A stretch of DNA of 60,000 nucleotides from Symsagittifera roscoffensis (taxonomy: Eukaryota > Xenacoelomorpha > Acoela > Convolutidae): NCBI RefSeq assembly GCF_963678635.1, contig NC_087063.1:75849617-75909616 (forward strand). Direction: 5' to 3'. Positions 19,927 to 30,871 of this stretch are shown here, one piece after another (positions within the stretch are counted from its first letter, which is position 1; every line of letters starts with the position of its first letter). Position numbers and translations under genes: made by a program. The notes below the pieces were generated by a model, which was not told where the DNA came from, did no database searches, and saw only the letters and a list, made by a program, of their open reading frames with translations.

Positions 19927-19978
19927 TTCGTTTCTTAGTCAGGTTCAGGTTCGTTAATTTTTCGCGTAGAGCGGCGGT
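19927..19978 (+). repeat. 52-bp exact repeat, copy 2
   Basis: Identical to 17,791-17,842 over its full length. The copy is isolated in AT-rich non-coding DNA. Confidence 0.9.
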
Positions 19979-20175
19979 CTATTTTTCTTAAGGATTATTT
20001 TTATTTGATTTTTTTAAAATTTTATTACATACGTTTCGCTATTTTTTGGCCTATTTTTGCGAATTGTAGGTTTGCCGTGACAAAAATGTGCCAATCATCA
20101 AATGTTGTTCAACATAGCCGCAAATTGATGCTTTTTGAGTTTGGCATTTTAAGTTCCACAGTGCAAGAATGCCGA

Positions 20176-23100
20176 AAGGTTTAAAAATGTTTCCAAATTA
20201 CGAAATTAACCGTTTTTGTAGGTATTTACCGTTTTTTGCAACTAAAATATGTAACTTTGGATTCGCTTCAGTTTTAGAACACAAAATGTGAGAAAGTGTT
20301 TTTTATTGGTTTACTTTTTAAAGCATGGGATTTGTTTTAAATTAAACCGTTTTTTATTAAAACTGAAATTTCACAAATTTGTAAAATTACCATGTTAGTT
20401 TTCAGTTTCTTTCTTAATCTTCAAACAGTTTCAGTTTGTGTTATATCGCTACTTAGTCAACTTATTTTGCGTAGTTTCAAGAGCAAAATATATCCATTTG
20501 GGATTATGTGTTTTAGTTTGGTTGAATCGTAAAAACTTTTTAATTAACTGAAATTTTTTATGACATTAGTTTTCGGCTCAATAGGTATCGACCCAAAGTT
20601 TGTCTTATTTGTTGCCGCTCGGTTAATGTGTTTCGTTTTGTAAGGGCAGTTTGTGAACTTCATCTGATACAAAATGTAGTTATTGTAGCTTTAATTGTTC
20701 AACTTTCGTCAAGCTATTTTTATTTCAATTTATTTTTTGAAGTAATTTTTTTCGACCTAATTTTTTTTACTTCTGTATTTTTTATTCACTTTGTTGTAGC
20801 GCAATGTGTTTTTTGCCTCGCAAGTATTGCGAAGCTCTGCTTCGGCTCTGTGTTTGAAATTCAATTGTTACTTCTTCGTTTCTCTTCTCGAAGAGTTTTT
20901 GTTAAAGAGAAAATTGAGACAAATGTATCAAAATTTGTGGTGGATCAATTTTCATTTTTTTTTTTTCAATGTTTTTCTTCATCGTTTATCTGTGATATAT
21001 CTTCTACGGCTTTCATCTGTCATCTCTTTTTCTGTCGGACACTTTTTCATGTATGAATAATGTGTTGTTTAGCTATAGTGCCTTTGTTTGTTTATGTTTA
21101 AAGTAATGAACGTAGTGAAGACTCTTAAATAGGTCTGTTGATCTTTGATGTGCAACTTGTGATAGTCATCCATTTTGTATCGCAAGTGATGAGAAGAGCT
21201 GCATAACCTCTGTCGTTTGAAACTTTCTTTCGTCACTCATAATTTCCTATATATTTTTGGCCTTCTTGTACTGAAACATAGAAGCATTTTGTGCTTCTCG
21301 TTCAGCAATCTCCTTGGTGGTTTTTATTTTGTAGCTTTTTTGTTGCAATTTTTTGTTGCTGAAATAAATCTTTAAAAATAGGTGCAATTGAAACAAGAAT
21401 TGCTGGTCTTAAAGTGAATAGTGCCAAAGTTCTGATTGCCTTTATGTTTTGAATTTAAAAAAATAAAGTAAAATATAGTTATTCTACCGTCTTAAATTGG
21501 GTTATAACTTCAAATGAAGTGAAAGGTTGAATATTTTAAGGCTTTAAAAAATGTTTTAATTTACCTTGCTATGCTTGAGAATCAAATGAAAGAATTGGTA
21601 AACTGTTGTGCATCCAAAAACAAAATGTCATATGTACAATTTGCAAAGTAATAGTTCATGTTTTTCATTCTTGTTCCAATCAAGGTTTAAAAATGTTTCC
21701 AAATTACGAAATTAACCGTTTTTGTAGGTATTTACCGTTTTTTGCAACTCTAAAAGATGTAACTTTGGATTCGCTTCAGTTTTAGAACACAAAATGTGAG
21801 AAAGTGTTTTTTATTGGTTTACTTTTTAAAGCATGGGATTTGTTTTAAATTAAACCGTTTTTTATTAAAACTGAAGTTTCACAAATTTGTAAAATTACCA
21901 TGTTAGTTTTCAGTTTCATTCTTAATCTTCAAACAGTTTCAGTTTGTGTTATATCGCGACTTAGTCAACTTATTTTGCGTAGTTTCAAGAGCAAAATATA
22001 TCCATTTGGGATTATGTGTTTTAGTTTGGTTGAATCGTAAAAACTTTTTAATTAACTGAAATTTTTTATGACATTAGTTTTCGGCTCAATAGGTATCGAC
22101 CCAAAGTTTGTCTTATTTGTTGCCGCTCGGTTAATGTGTTTCGTTTTGTAAGGGCAGTTTGTGAACTTCGTCTGATACAAAATGTAGTTATTGTAGCTTT
22201 AATTGTTCAACTTTCGTCAAGCTATTTTTATTTCAATTTATTTTTTGAAGTAATTTTTTTCGACCTAATTTTTTTACTTCTGTATTTTTTATTCACTATG
22301 TTGTAGCGCAATGTGTTTTTTGCCTCGCAAGTATTGCGAAGCTCTGCTTCGGCTCTGTGTTTGAAATTCAATTGTTACTTCTTCGTTTCTCTTCTCGAAG
22401 ATTTTTTGTTAAAGAGAAAATCGAGACAAATGTATCAAAATTTGTGGTGGATCAATTTTCATTTTTTTTTCAATGTTTTTCTTCATCGTTTATATGTGAT
22501 ATATCTTCTACGGCTTTCATCTGTCATCTCTTTTTCTGTCGGACACTTTTTCATGTATGAATAATGTGTTGTTTAGCTATAGTGCCTTTTTTTGTTTATC
22601 TTTAAAGTAATGAACGTAGTGAAGACTCTTAAATAGGTCTGTTGATCTTTGATGTGCAACTTGTGATAGTCATCCATTTTGTATCGCAAGTGATGAGAAG
22701 AGCTGCATAACCTCTGTCGTTTGAAACTTTCTTTCGTCACTCATAAACTCCTATATATTTTTGGCCTTCTTGTACTGAAACATAGGAGCATTTTGTGCTT
22801 CTCGTTCAGCAATCTCCTTGGTGGTTTTTATTTTGTAGCTTTTTTGTTGCAATTGTTTGTTGCTGAAATAAATCTTTAAAAATAGGTGCAATTGAAACAA
22901 GAATTGCTGGTCTTAAAGTGAATAGTGCCAAAGTTCTGATTGCCTTTATGTTTTGAATTAAAAAAAATAAAGTAAAATATAGTTATTCTACCGTCTTAAA
23001 TTGGGTTATAACTTCAAATGAAGTGAAAGGTTGAATATTTTAAGGCTTTAAAAATGTTTTAATTTACCTTGCTATGCTTGAGAATCAAATGAAAGAATTG

Positions 23101-23186
23101 GTAAACTGTTGTGCATCCAAAAACAAAATGTCATATGTACAATTTGCAAAGTAATAGTTCATGTTTTTCATTCTTGTTCCAATCAA
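20176..23186 (+). repeat. 1.5-kb tandem duplication
   Basis: 20,176-21,681 and 21,682-23,186 are direct, adjacent copies (1506 and 1505 bp) with only scattered differences, such as T-run length changes near 20,950/22,455 and single substitutions. The unit is AT-rich and non-coding; the short open frames inside it are not conserved in composition. Each unit contains the dispersed hairpin core (near 20,829 and 22,335) and a TATCGCAAGTGATGAGAAG phrase (21,179 and 22,682). Confidence 0.95.
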
Positions 23187-23249
23187 TTGCTGCGAAATGG
23201 AGCATTTTTGAAAACTTACAAGTGAAAGAAAATCGCGGAGTTGAAATTA

Positions 23250-23420
23250 TTGCGCTTGCGATTAGCAAGCGTTATCAGAACGGAATATAGATTTTTTCTG
23301 GGTAACACCGATATTTACAAAATCGCCGAATCATTTGCGCAGTTATCAAACGTGCTAAATTTCTTGAAAGTTCAAATTTAACTACTGGCTACGAAGGCTA
23401 AGGTTCTAGCTCGAAACCGG
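23250..23420 (+). repeat. Dispersed repeat family C, copy 1
   Basis: Landmarks CGCTTGCGATTAGCAA, GAATCATTTGC and AAATTTAACTACTGGC occur here and in the same order at 42,398-42,620. It is diverged between copies and has no coding frame. Confidence 0.55.
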
Positions 23421-23929
23421 TCAGTACATGTTTTTTTTAAACCCAAATAATTGAGTATCAAAAAATCATCGGCCTGTAGGTTACCTGCTCATGTTTTGTC
23501 GCTTAATTTCAACATTCTTTACCTTTCATGTGCTGTGACCTGTGAGCTAAATTTTTGTAATCTAAAGTATTTTTGATTCTCTTATGTAATTTGCTAAATT
23601 ACAAACTGACTTTTTTCGGCTAACCAGTCTTGGCGTATGTTTTATCGGCTTATGGGCCTATATGTGAGTCTTATGAAGCAGAAAATACATTTTCATTGTT
23701 GAACGCGTTTCCAAATGAGGGTCGTATTCCAAATTTGCTCAAACGTTTCTCATCTTCTTTCTAATGTTTTTGGCGCAACGGGCAATTAACAAATTACATC
23801 TGCTAGATTAGTTTTTGTGATTTATTTTTACGCCGGCGGTTGTGTTGTCTCCTCAAATTGAACATCGTTTGAGACAAAAGTTGGAAATTTTGTAGATGTA
23901 ATTTGTTTGATTTGAACAAAAAAAATTCC

Positions 23930-24060
23930 CTATGGTTTGTATCGCAAGTGATGCGATAAGCAGGGGTATTGCAATTGGATTCTAGACGTTTTTCCCGTAA
24001 ACAACTTTGTTCACAGGATCTTCACTTCTTGAGATTCTTGTAAATTCAAATAAAATAACT
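23930..24060 (+). repeat. Isolated foldback-arm-like sequence
   Basis: TATCGCAAGTGATGCGATAA is followed by GGGTATTGCAATTGGATTCT and TTTTTCCCGTAAACAACTTT, in the same order as in the right arm of the foldback element at 54.6 kb. A related stretch occurs at 42,645-42,690 and a shorter one at 36,345-36,375. It is probably a solo arm of the same element family. Confidence 0.5.
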
Positions 24061-24229
24061 ATCACGTAGCTAGTAATTAGTTCAAGCCCGTTTCAGATTG
24101 TAATTATCTTTTCAAAAAAAATTCAACTTTTTTCCGGGTTTTTGATTTTTGTCCTAGATTCTGTTGGTTCAATTTCCGTTTGTTTTTAACGCCATTTTTA
24201 TATCTGGTAGCGTTTTCATTTAAAATTTT

Positions 24230-24930
24230 TTAAAGCATGGGGTTTTTTTCCAATTTAAATATAATTTTTTTTTACTATAACTGAAACTTCACAAATTTGT
24301 AAGTTTACCAAGTCTGATTTTCATTTTTTTTCAGTTTTTTATTATTCAAACAGTTTCAGTATATGTTATATCGGCTTAGTCAACCTTTTTTTGCGTAATT
24401 TTGAGGGCAAAACATATACCTTAGGGATTATGTGTTTCAGTGTATATGGGTAATAAAAACTTGTATGAAACGATTTTTTTTATGACAACAGTTTTTTTTT
24501 CGGCGCAACAGGTTTCTACCCCCAGTTTGGCGCCCTTGTTGCCGCTCGGTAAATGATTTCAATTTTTTAAGGGCTGTTTGTGAACTCCATCTGATACAAA
24601 TTTGAAGTTTTTGTTGGAGCAATTTTTCACTTTTTGTCAAGTTATTTTTTGAAGTAATTTTTTTCTAACCTAATTTTTTTTTCGCGTTTTTTTTTTAATT
24701 TCTGTTTTTTTATTCACTATTTTGTAGCGCTTTGTGTTTTTTGCCTCGCAAGTGTTGCTAAGCTCCGCTTCGACTCTGTGTTTGAAATTCAATTGTTACT
24801 TCTTTGTTTCTTTTCTCGAAGAGTTTTTTTAAATTTCTGTATTTTTATTCACTATTTTGTAGCGCTTTGTGTTTTTTTGCCTCACAAGTGTTGCTAAGCT
24901 CTGCTTCGCCTCTGTGTATAGCTTATTTCA
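24230..24930 (+). repeat. Diverged third copy of the 1.5-kb unit
   Basis: Shared phrases with 20,320-20,900 appear in the same order: TTTAAAGCATGGG, ACTGAAACTTCACAAATTTG, a TTATGTGTTT phrase, GTTGCCGCTCGGT and TTTGAAATTCAATTGTTACT. Divergence is much greater than between the two tandem copies, so this is an older relative. Its hairpin region is itself repeated (near 24,747 and 24,882). Confidence 0.75.
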
Positions 24931-25194
24931 GTTCAAATGAATATGGATAATTAAAGTTTTCCTTTAATCTGCTTGGTTTTTTTTCACGAGAAATTTATCA
25001 CTGACTGCTGCTTTTGTTTTCTATTTTAAGTACTCAGCTCATGTGGCGTTCCAATAAGTGTGCATATGAAAGTGGTGCTTGATTTTTCTTTGAAAAATCA
25101 TTTGAAAAAACCCGGAATTCGAAATGACGCTTGGCTGGTTTACGCTTGCGATTAGCTCTACATAACTATTTAACCCAGACTTATTGTTCCGACT

Positions 25195-25880
25195 TTTGTA
25201 AATTGAGGAACTTTGTATTCGGGTGTGTTTTAAATTTTTTGTGGTCCACGCAAAATCAGGTACCACAAATAGTAATTGGAATGGGTCGAGTTATATTTTA
25301 TATTAAAGCCCAGTTATCTGTTTCATATTAAACCCCTTTCAGACGTAATTCCAACGACATTTAAAAATTCAAAAAAATTTTCCCAGCATCGAGAAAAACC
25401 AGTTTGAAATTTTTTATTTTTGCTTTTATTTCAAGTGAATAAGGCGAGCAAGCAAGCTTAATTGCTTAAAAGCTTGCAATAGCCTAATTCAAACCCTCAA
25501 AACTTAGTTTTACTTGTGTAACGTTAGTTTATTTTGAGTATTTTAGCGCCTTTTTGGATTCAAAATTAATAGGGTCAGCGTGCATGCCTACAATAGCTTA
25601 CTTAAGCCGTTTAAATTTAATTTTACTCGAGCAAAGTTAGTTATTGGAGTTTTTAACGCCATTTTGGGAATCAAAATTTTCAAAAATTCAAAAAAAAAAT
25701 TCTGCAAAAGATTAGAAAACATTTTTTAACAATTTTCTACAAAATTTGTTTTCCAATCGGCCTTCTTGACTATGACTCTCGAAAATGCCTGATTTCTTTT
25801 TTTTTCACACAGAAAAATGACACTTATTTGAAAAAAAATAATTGTATTTTTTTGAGACTGGTCGGAAATTACTGTGCTAT
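25195..25880 (+). repeat. Single diverged relative of the 695-bp array unit
   Basis: Shares with the array at 33.3-36.0 kb, in order: GGAACTTTGTATTCGGGTGT, an ATTAAAGC phrase, CCAGC(A/G)TCGAGAAA, AGCTTGCAATAGC, TTAGTTTTACTTG, a GGCGC/AGCGCC phrase and GACTGGTCGGAA. It is a lone copy with considerable divergence and no coding frame. Confidence 0.7.
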
Positions 25881-26318
25881 TTGACCGGCTATCCTTGTTT
25901 TGTTTATTTTTTTGAGTGATATATTTGTCTTTGTCACTTCGTATGTTTTGCGTTATAATATTACTATATCAAAACAAAACCCAATGTCAATCCAAATATC
26001 TTTGAGGAGCTCGTATTTGCTCGTTTGCAAAATTGAGCTTCGCCTGCTGGACGAAGAAACGACGCGAATTTACTACCGGCTATCCTTTTTTTGGGTTCGT
26101 TTTATCTGAAAACTTTTGCTCATAAGGTTTAAAATTGAGCCTAAACGTGATCTCGACACGCATCGTTACGTGCACAGTCGGAAACCAAGTCAGCCAAACT
26201 TCAACTACCATTTCGAAACCAAGTTAAACCAAAAGAGTTCGGTTCAGAATTAAAAGAAATCAACAGATGGAGCATAATATTTCGGTAGCTATCGTTCTAG
26301 TGAATTGTGAAAAAAAAG

Positions 26319-26497
26319 GTGATTCGGCTAAGTTCGTCTTTCTTTCATGATAGTATCTGTCAATTTTTATTTAGTTTCCCTGAGTTAATCAGCACGTTTC
26401 CTTTTTCTGTTTGGTTTGTTGTTTACTCACTTCTACGGCGCTAATTTAAATTAACCGGACGCAACGAACAACATTTACCTTTTTTTTGTAATTTCAG
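26319..26497 (+). other. Putative 5' UTR intron or trans-splice outron of the CACHD1-like gene
   Basis: GTGATTCGGC at 26,319 follows a purine-rich stretch and could be a 5' splice site. TTTTTTTTGTAATTTCAG ending at 26,497 is a strong acceptor 14 bases before the ATG at 26,512. If cis-spliced, the intron is 179 bp and a 5' UTR exon lies to its left. If the gene is trans-spliced, the donor is fortuitous. Confidence 0.4.
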
Positions 26498-26511
26498 AGT
26501 TAGAATGCAAC

Positions 26512-29500
26512 ATGAGGCTTGATAGAATTATGATGTCGGGTATCCAGATTTTATTACTTCTTTCCCTGTACTGCCGCAATGTAGTACAATCCTCTTCCCT
26601 CCTAGAAGTGAAGTTGAAAATGTTCACAGACTCCAATTTGAAACTCTATCCTTCAAATGGCGATGATTCAGTTGTCTGGACTACATCTAATCGTCAGACT
26701 TCCCTAATTGAGGAAACGCGCTCTCACCTTGAGCAGCTGTTCCAAGTGATCGAGAACAATTTGCTAGATTCCAAAGCTGGGATTTCGAAACTATTCGGAA
26801 ATGAAAATAAAAACGACGCTGAGTACAGCGAGCAAGATTGCTGTCAAAGTTCCATTTTCGACGGTAATCTGTCTCAAACTGAAATGACCAACAAAAAAGT
26901 AGCTTGCCAAAGAACATTCTCGGTGGATGAAAACTCAGACCGTCCAATGTGTAATTCTAACATTCAGATGTCAAAAGAGTTCGTTCATTCCTGGAAGAAT
27001 AAGGATATATGGCAGGAAAAGGTGGACCAACAGTGGTACATTTCGCTTCACGATAATTGCGTGAGGGCTTTTATTTACCCAGCTAAACGCGACAGTTCTA
27101 TCTGCCCAGATCCCGCAGGTTTGCACAATACTAAGAAGGAAGCTATTGCAAGTGTTATGATTCCTCATAAACGTCACTGGGCTTTTGTGTTTGACACTGA
27201 AACCTTCAGCTTGAATAATACAGCCACACTTTTCATGCCGATGGCTGCGAAATGGGCCTTTTCTGCAGCACAGTTTTCTGGACCTCTGGATACGTTCACG
27301 ATTTCCGGCTGGCCCGAAAATAAAAGCGAAGCGGAGAAAACAGTTCATTGTGAGAGCCGAGAGCGCATGCTACAGTTTTTCAGCACTCATAGTTTGCCGG
27401 GTCACGTAAAGAAATTGTTCAGCGAAAATGGAACTCAAAAGTTTTCGTCAATGAGTGAGCAAATGGAACGTGCCATGAATTCATTTGACAATTTGGGAAA
27501 CGAAACTGAAAAGGTTTTGATCGTTTTTAGTCCGATGAAACCAGTGAACTTCAAAACACAGTATGAAAGAATTCTGAAAATGAAGCCGCGTTTCAAAAAT
27601 GTGAGTCTGGTTGTTTTCAGAATGGGCAACATAATTTTGCAGTCCAGCACGATTGTCGATTACTTTTGGACTACTTCAAATCAAACTAGCTGGAAAGATT
27701 TGGACCCTCTGCTGCGAAGCAAAAGCATTCAGTTCGTTACTCCTATTAGTGGAGCAGAAACGCTGAGTATTTCCCAACTTTTTCCAAGAAGCTCCGCCTA
27801 TTTTTTGAACAAGAAACAGACAAAGATTACCTATTCGTACCCAAAAATGGACAAAACGTCTCTTAAAATGTCCATTTCGGCCAGTGTAAAGAATCCAAAA
27901 ACTGGAATGCTCGATGGAGTCATTGGCGTTGATTTGAAACTGGAATCAATTTTGAACGATCTGAAATATCATATTGACGAAAATAAGACGATTTTCATCG
28001 TTGATCGGAAAGGGTCTGTGATCTTCCACCGAATGTCCATGTATAAACGAGAGGAAGGATTCGTCCCCATCACAATTGTGGAAAAGCCATTGTTTTATTT
28101 CTTCGCAGACGTTGTGAAGTCAGATCCTGGCAGGTTTTTCGAAAATATTCTGATAAACTCCAAGGCAAAAGAGTTGGAAATTATATACGAGAAAAAAATT
28201 TACCAGTATTCGTGCAGTCAATTAGCTAGAAGTCCATTTGTTGCATGTACAGTTTTGATTGGAAGTAACAATGTGAATGACATAACTTTGGAAAGTGCTT
28301 TGAAAAGCGTCGATTTAAACCGCACTGCGTATTTTTCTCCAGTTCGCCCTAGTGTTATCTACCATGATGCGGTTGACCATCAAGATAAAGATGAGACCTG
28401 CAAGTATTTCAACACATTGTCTTTACCCCTAATGAATAAAGTCGGACTGTTTGTGTCGAAAAGGGCTCTGTTTGTGTACACTCATAAACTGTCTAGTTTG
28501 ATGGGAGACCGTGATAGGTTTGAACAGTTTTTTCTTCATCTTCACGACATAAAATCAATTATTCATTACCCTCAAACTGAACCTCTGTTCAAGAATCACT
28601 CGATTGTGAGTCTTAGATACCTCCTATTCCGTGCGTTGCAATGGAGTTCGGACAAAGATATAATGAATGCCTCGTTTATCCGGCGTTATGCGGCGACTAG
28701 CGATGGCTTCATGATTGTTCAACCGGCTGTGAAGTTGGACAAAAATATGGATATAAATCAACTCAACTGGTTTCGAAAAGCGGCCGAGGGTGGACCGTAC
28801 CAGCATTTCTCGTCGCCGTGGTTGGATTCCTACGAGGCCGGATATGTTGTCTCGGTTTCATGGAAGGTTCCAGTGTCTGATACAGATTTTGTGGTCTTAG
28901 GTTTCGATGTGACGGTTGAGAGTCTATACGCGCATACGTTGTATAACACCCAAAAGAATCCTGAAAAGCTGGAATGTAATCCTGAAGCTGGCAAAGATTG
29001 TTTCTTGTTTAACGAGGATGGCTACATAGTTGCATACTCGCAAATGTGGAATTCAAGTTTGGACTCAAATGCCAAGCAAGGATTACCAGGCTGGAAATGG
29101 AGAGATATCAACATGTTCAGCGTCGCGTACAGGGAATCTGACTTCTTTGAGTTCCTTACCGGGAAATCCGACTTCTACAGCAAGCATGAGTGTTACGATT
29201 ACAGCCAAGGACATTTCAGATTCTCACAGAAGTTTAATCTTGAGAGTAAAGTCAGCTTCGTTAAGCCTAATAACGCTAACGGGACCATGTTCAGCGTGCG
29301 AAGAGTAGAGAACACGAATCTTTTCCTAGGAGTGCGAGGCATTGTTGACCAACGTGACCCTAAAAGTATACTGTTCTGTTTCTGTCCCAGAACTCAAAAT
29401 GAACGATGTTATGCGAGGCGACCCTTTGATAACAGATGTTGGTGTCCCTGTGTATACCTGGACAACGCCGACGATAACTGCAAAAGTTACGAACCTCATT

Positions 29501-30537
29501 CGGTTCAAGCGTGGAGTGCATGTGAACCTCAACCAGAAACCCTGAAAATGGGCGAAATCGGAAGTCTTCAAGAGGTAAGAGATTGCATTGGTTTTACATG
29601 TTCTGCTCTAACAGAACAAAGCAAGTGTGATCAAAACCGCGAATGTCGTTGGTGCGAGTATGAACAAGTCGTGTTCCGGTCGAACAGCTCACGTACTATT
29701 TTCCAAATGGAAAACAATCGATGTGAGCAGTTGGATAACTGTTACATGCGAGTCAGAGGCTTCTCTCCTTATGAGAAAGCTAGGTACTTCAGAGGCAATG
29801 ATGCGCAGCACTACTCACATCAAGGTGGGGGCTCCTCAACGACCACTCCCATAGGTCCAGTGGCAGGTGGGGTTCTTGCCAGCTCAATTGTGATAGCTCT
29901 TGCTGTGTTTCTAATCCGACACGAGAGACAGCGACGTCAAATGATTGCTATGTACAATGCCAACTATACCTCAGATGTTAATGTTCAAATGGCACCCCAT
30001 GAAATCGATGACTATTCGCTTGAGCAAGAGGAAGATGATATTGGATATATGAACCCGATGCTACATCCGTTGCCCATAATTGCAATTCGAAATGATAGAA
30101 GACATCATCACCCTAGAAGCTACGCAACAGACAGTGATCATGGTTATAGTACTATGAGTCCGCATGAAGATAGCGAGCCAAATCCAGGAGCATATTCAGA
30201 CGCCACTTCAGTTGACAGAAGTGTCATCGAGCATAATTCCCCGACCGACGAAGAATCCGAAAGGTCCTCGACATGCACTGGAGTTTCGGCTTCGACGATC
30301 GCGAAAGCGAAGAAGCGAATCCAACAGCAAAGACAGCTTCACGGCACCGGAACTTTAGCGAATTTAGCGAGTAAAAGCAATAATCTATTGACTGAAGCTT
30401 CAACCTCAAGTCCAATGAAAAGTGACAAGATGCAAGCTGTGAGCGAGCCTTCAGTCACAGATATCGGCAGTGGATCCGAGATCGAAGCGGAAGTGCACAC
30501 GGTTCCGACAGCTACAGTGGCGCTTGCTTTTTGCTAA
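26512..30537 (+). CDS. CACHD1: CACHD1/alpha2delta-like membrane protein with VWA and Cache domains
   Basis: A single uninterrupted frame of 1341 residues. Residues 1-27 form a signal peptide (IQILLLLSLYC core). About 222-385 is a VWA-like domain; where a MIDAS would read D-x-S-x-S it has FDTETFS (Asp228), so metal binding is probably altered. Cache-type regions lie at about 385-520 (IFIVDRKGSVIFHR) and 715-850 (CFLFNEDGYIVAYSQ). A Cys-rich stretch precedes a transmembrane helix at about 1116-1137, followed by a cytosolic tail of about 200 residues rich in Ser/Thr/Glu. This is the layout of CACHD1, a relative of alpha2delta subunits that modulates voltage-gated calcium channels at the cell surface. 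A divergent CACNA2D paralogue is possible. The absence of introns over 4 kb is unusual for the family. Confidence 0.85.
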   Translation: MRLDRIMMSGIQILLLLSLYCRNVVQSSSLLEVKLKMFTDSNLKLYPSNGDDSVVWTTSNRQTSLIEETRSHLEQLFQVIENNLLDSKAGISKLFGNENKNDAEYSEQDCCQSSIFDGNLSQTEMTNKKVACQRTFSVDENSDRPMCNSNIQMSKEFVHSWKNKDIWQEKVDQQWYISLHDNCVRAFIYPAKRDSSICPDPAGLHNTKKEAIASVMIPHKRHWAFVFDTETFSLNNTATLFMPMAAKWAFSAAQFSGPLDTFTISGWPENKSEAEKTVHCESRERMLQFFSTHSLPGHVKKLFSENGTQKFSSMSEQMERAMNSFDNLGNETEKVLIVFSPMKPVNFKTQYERILKMKPRFKNVSLVVFRMGNIILQSSTIVDYFWTTSNQTSWKDLDPLLRSKSIQFVTPISGAETLSISQLFPRSSAYFLNKKQTKITYSYPKMDKTSLKMSISASVKNPKTGMLDGVIGVDLKLESILNDLKYHIDENKTIFIVDRKGSVIFHRMSMYKREEGFVPITIVEKPLFYFFADVVKSDPGRFFENILINSKAKELEIIYEKKIYQYSCSQLARSPFVACTVLIGSNNVNDITLESALKSVDLNRTAYFSPVRPSVIYHDAVDHQDKDETCKYFNTLSLPLMNKVGLFVSKRALFVYTHKLSSLMGDRDRFEQFFLHLHDIKSIIHYPQTEPLFKNHSIVSLRYLLFRALQWSSDKDIMNASFIRRYAATSDGFMIVQPAVKLDKNMDINQLNWFRKAAEGGPYQHFSSPWLDSYEAGYVVSVSWKVPVSDTDFVVLGFDVTVESLYAHTLYNTQKNPEKLECNPEAGKDCFLFNEDGYIVAYSQMWNSSLDSNAKQGLPGWKWRDINMFSVAYRESDFFEFLTGKSDFYSKHECYDYSQGHFRFSQKFNLESKVSFVKPNNANGTMFSVRRVENTNLFLGVRGIVDQRDPKSILFCFCPRTQNERCYARRPFDNRCWCPCVYLDNADDNCKSYEPHSVQAWSACEPQPETLKMGEIGSLQEVRDCIGFTCSALTEQSKCDQNRECRWCEYEQVVFRSNSSRTIFQMENNRCEQLDNCYMRVRGFSPYEKARYFRGNDAQHYSHQGGGSSTTTPIGPVAGGVLASSIVIALAVFLIRHERQRRQMIAMYNANYTSDVNVQMAPHEIDDYSLEQEEDDIGYMNPMLHPLPIIAIRNDRRHHHPRSYATDSDHGYSTMSPHEDSEPNPGAYSDATSVDRSVIEHNSPTDEESERSSTCTGVSASTIAKAKKRIQQQRQLHGTGTLANLASKSNNLLTEASTSSPMKSDKMQAVSEPSVTDIGSGSEIEAEVHTVPTATVALAFC

Positions 30538-30865
30538 TACTATTATCCTCCCCCTCCCGATGATCCGTTCTATTACGTATCTTGAATCAAGAGGCGGCTG
30601 CTGCTGAAGTTTTTAAATGCCAATCAGAAACTCGAAAAGAAAAATGCTCATTCATAACTAAGTTATGGCTTTGTAGCAACTTTTTTTTCTATTTTGCTTT
30701 CTTGCTCATTTCCTATTTTTATAAATCACATAATATCTATAACTATTTTACTTATTTTGATAATAGTTTTGTCACTTACGTTAAATAACTTAGCAGTTAA
30801 ACTGACGCAATTGTTTTGATCCATTAATATGTTTGATAGCAGCATGCTTACCAAACAGTTCTCGT

Positions 30866-30871
30866 AATAAA
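30866..30871 (+). terminator. Polyadenylation signal of the CACHD1-like gene
   Basis: AATAAA lies 329 bases after the stop codon in an AT-rich 3' flank. Variants follow near 30,983. It is a plausible 3' end, not the only candidate. Confidence 0.45.

Noticed and set aside
20628-21060. 142- and 84-residue frames in the 1.5-kb unit
   Set aside because: Phe-rich translations of T-rich DNA; the second copy of the unit breaks the longer frame, and no domain is visible.
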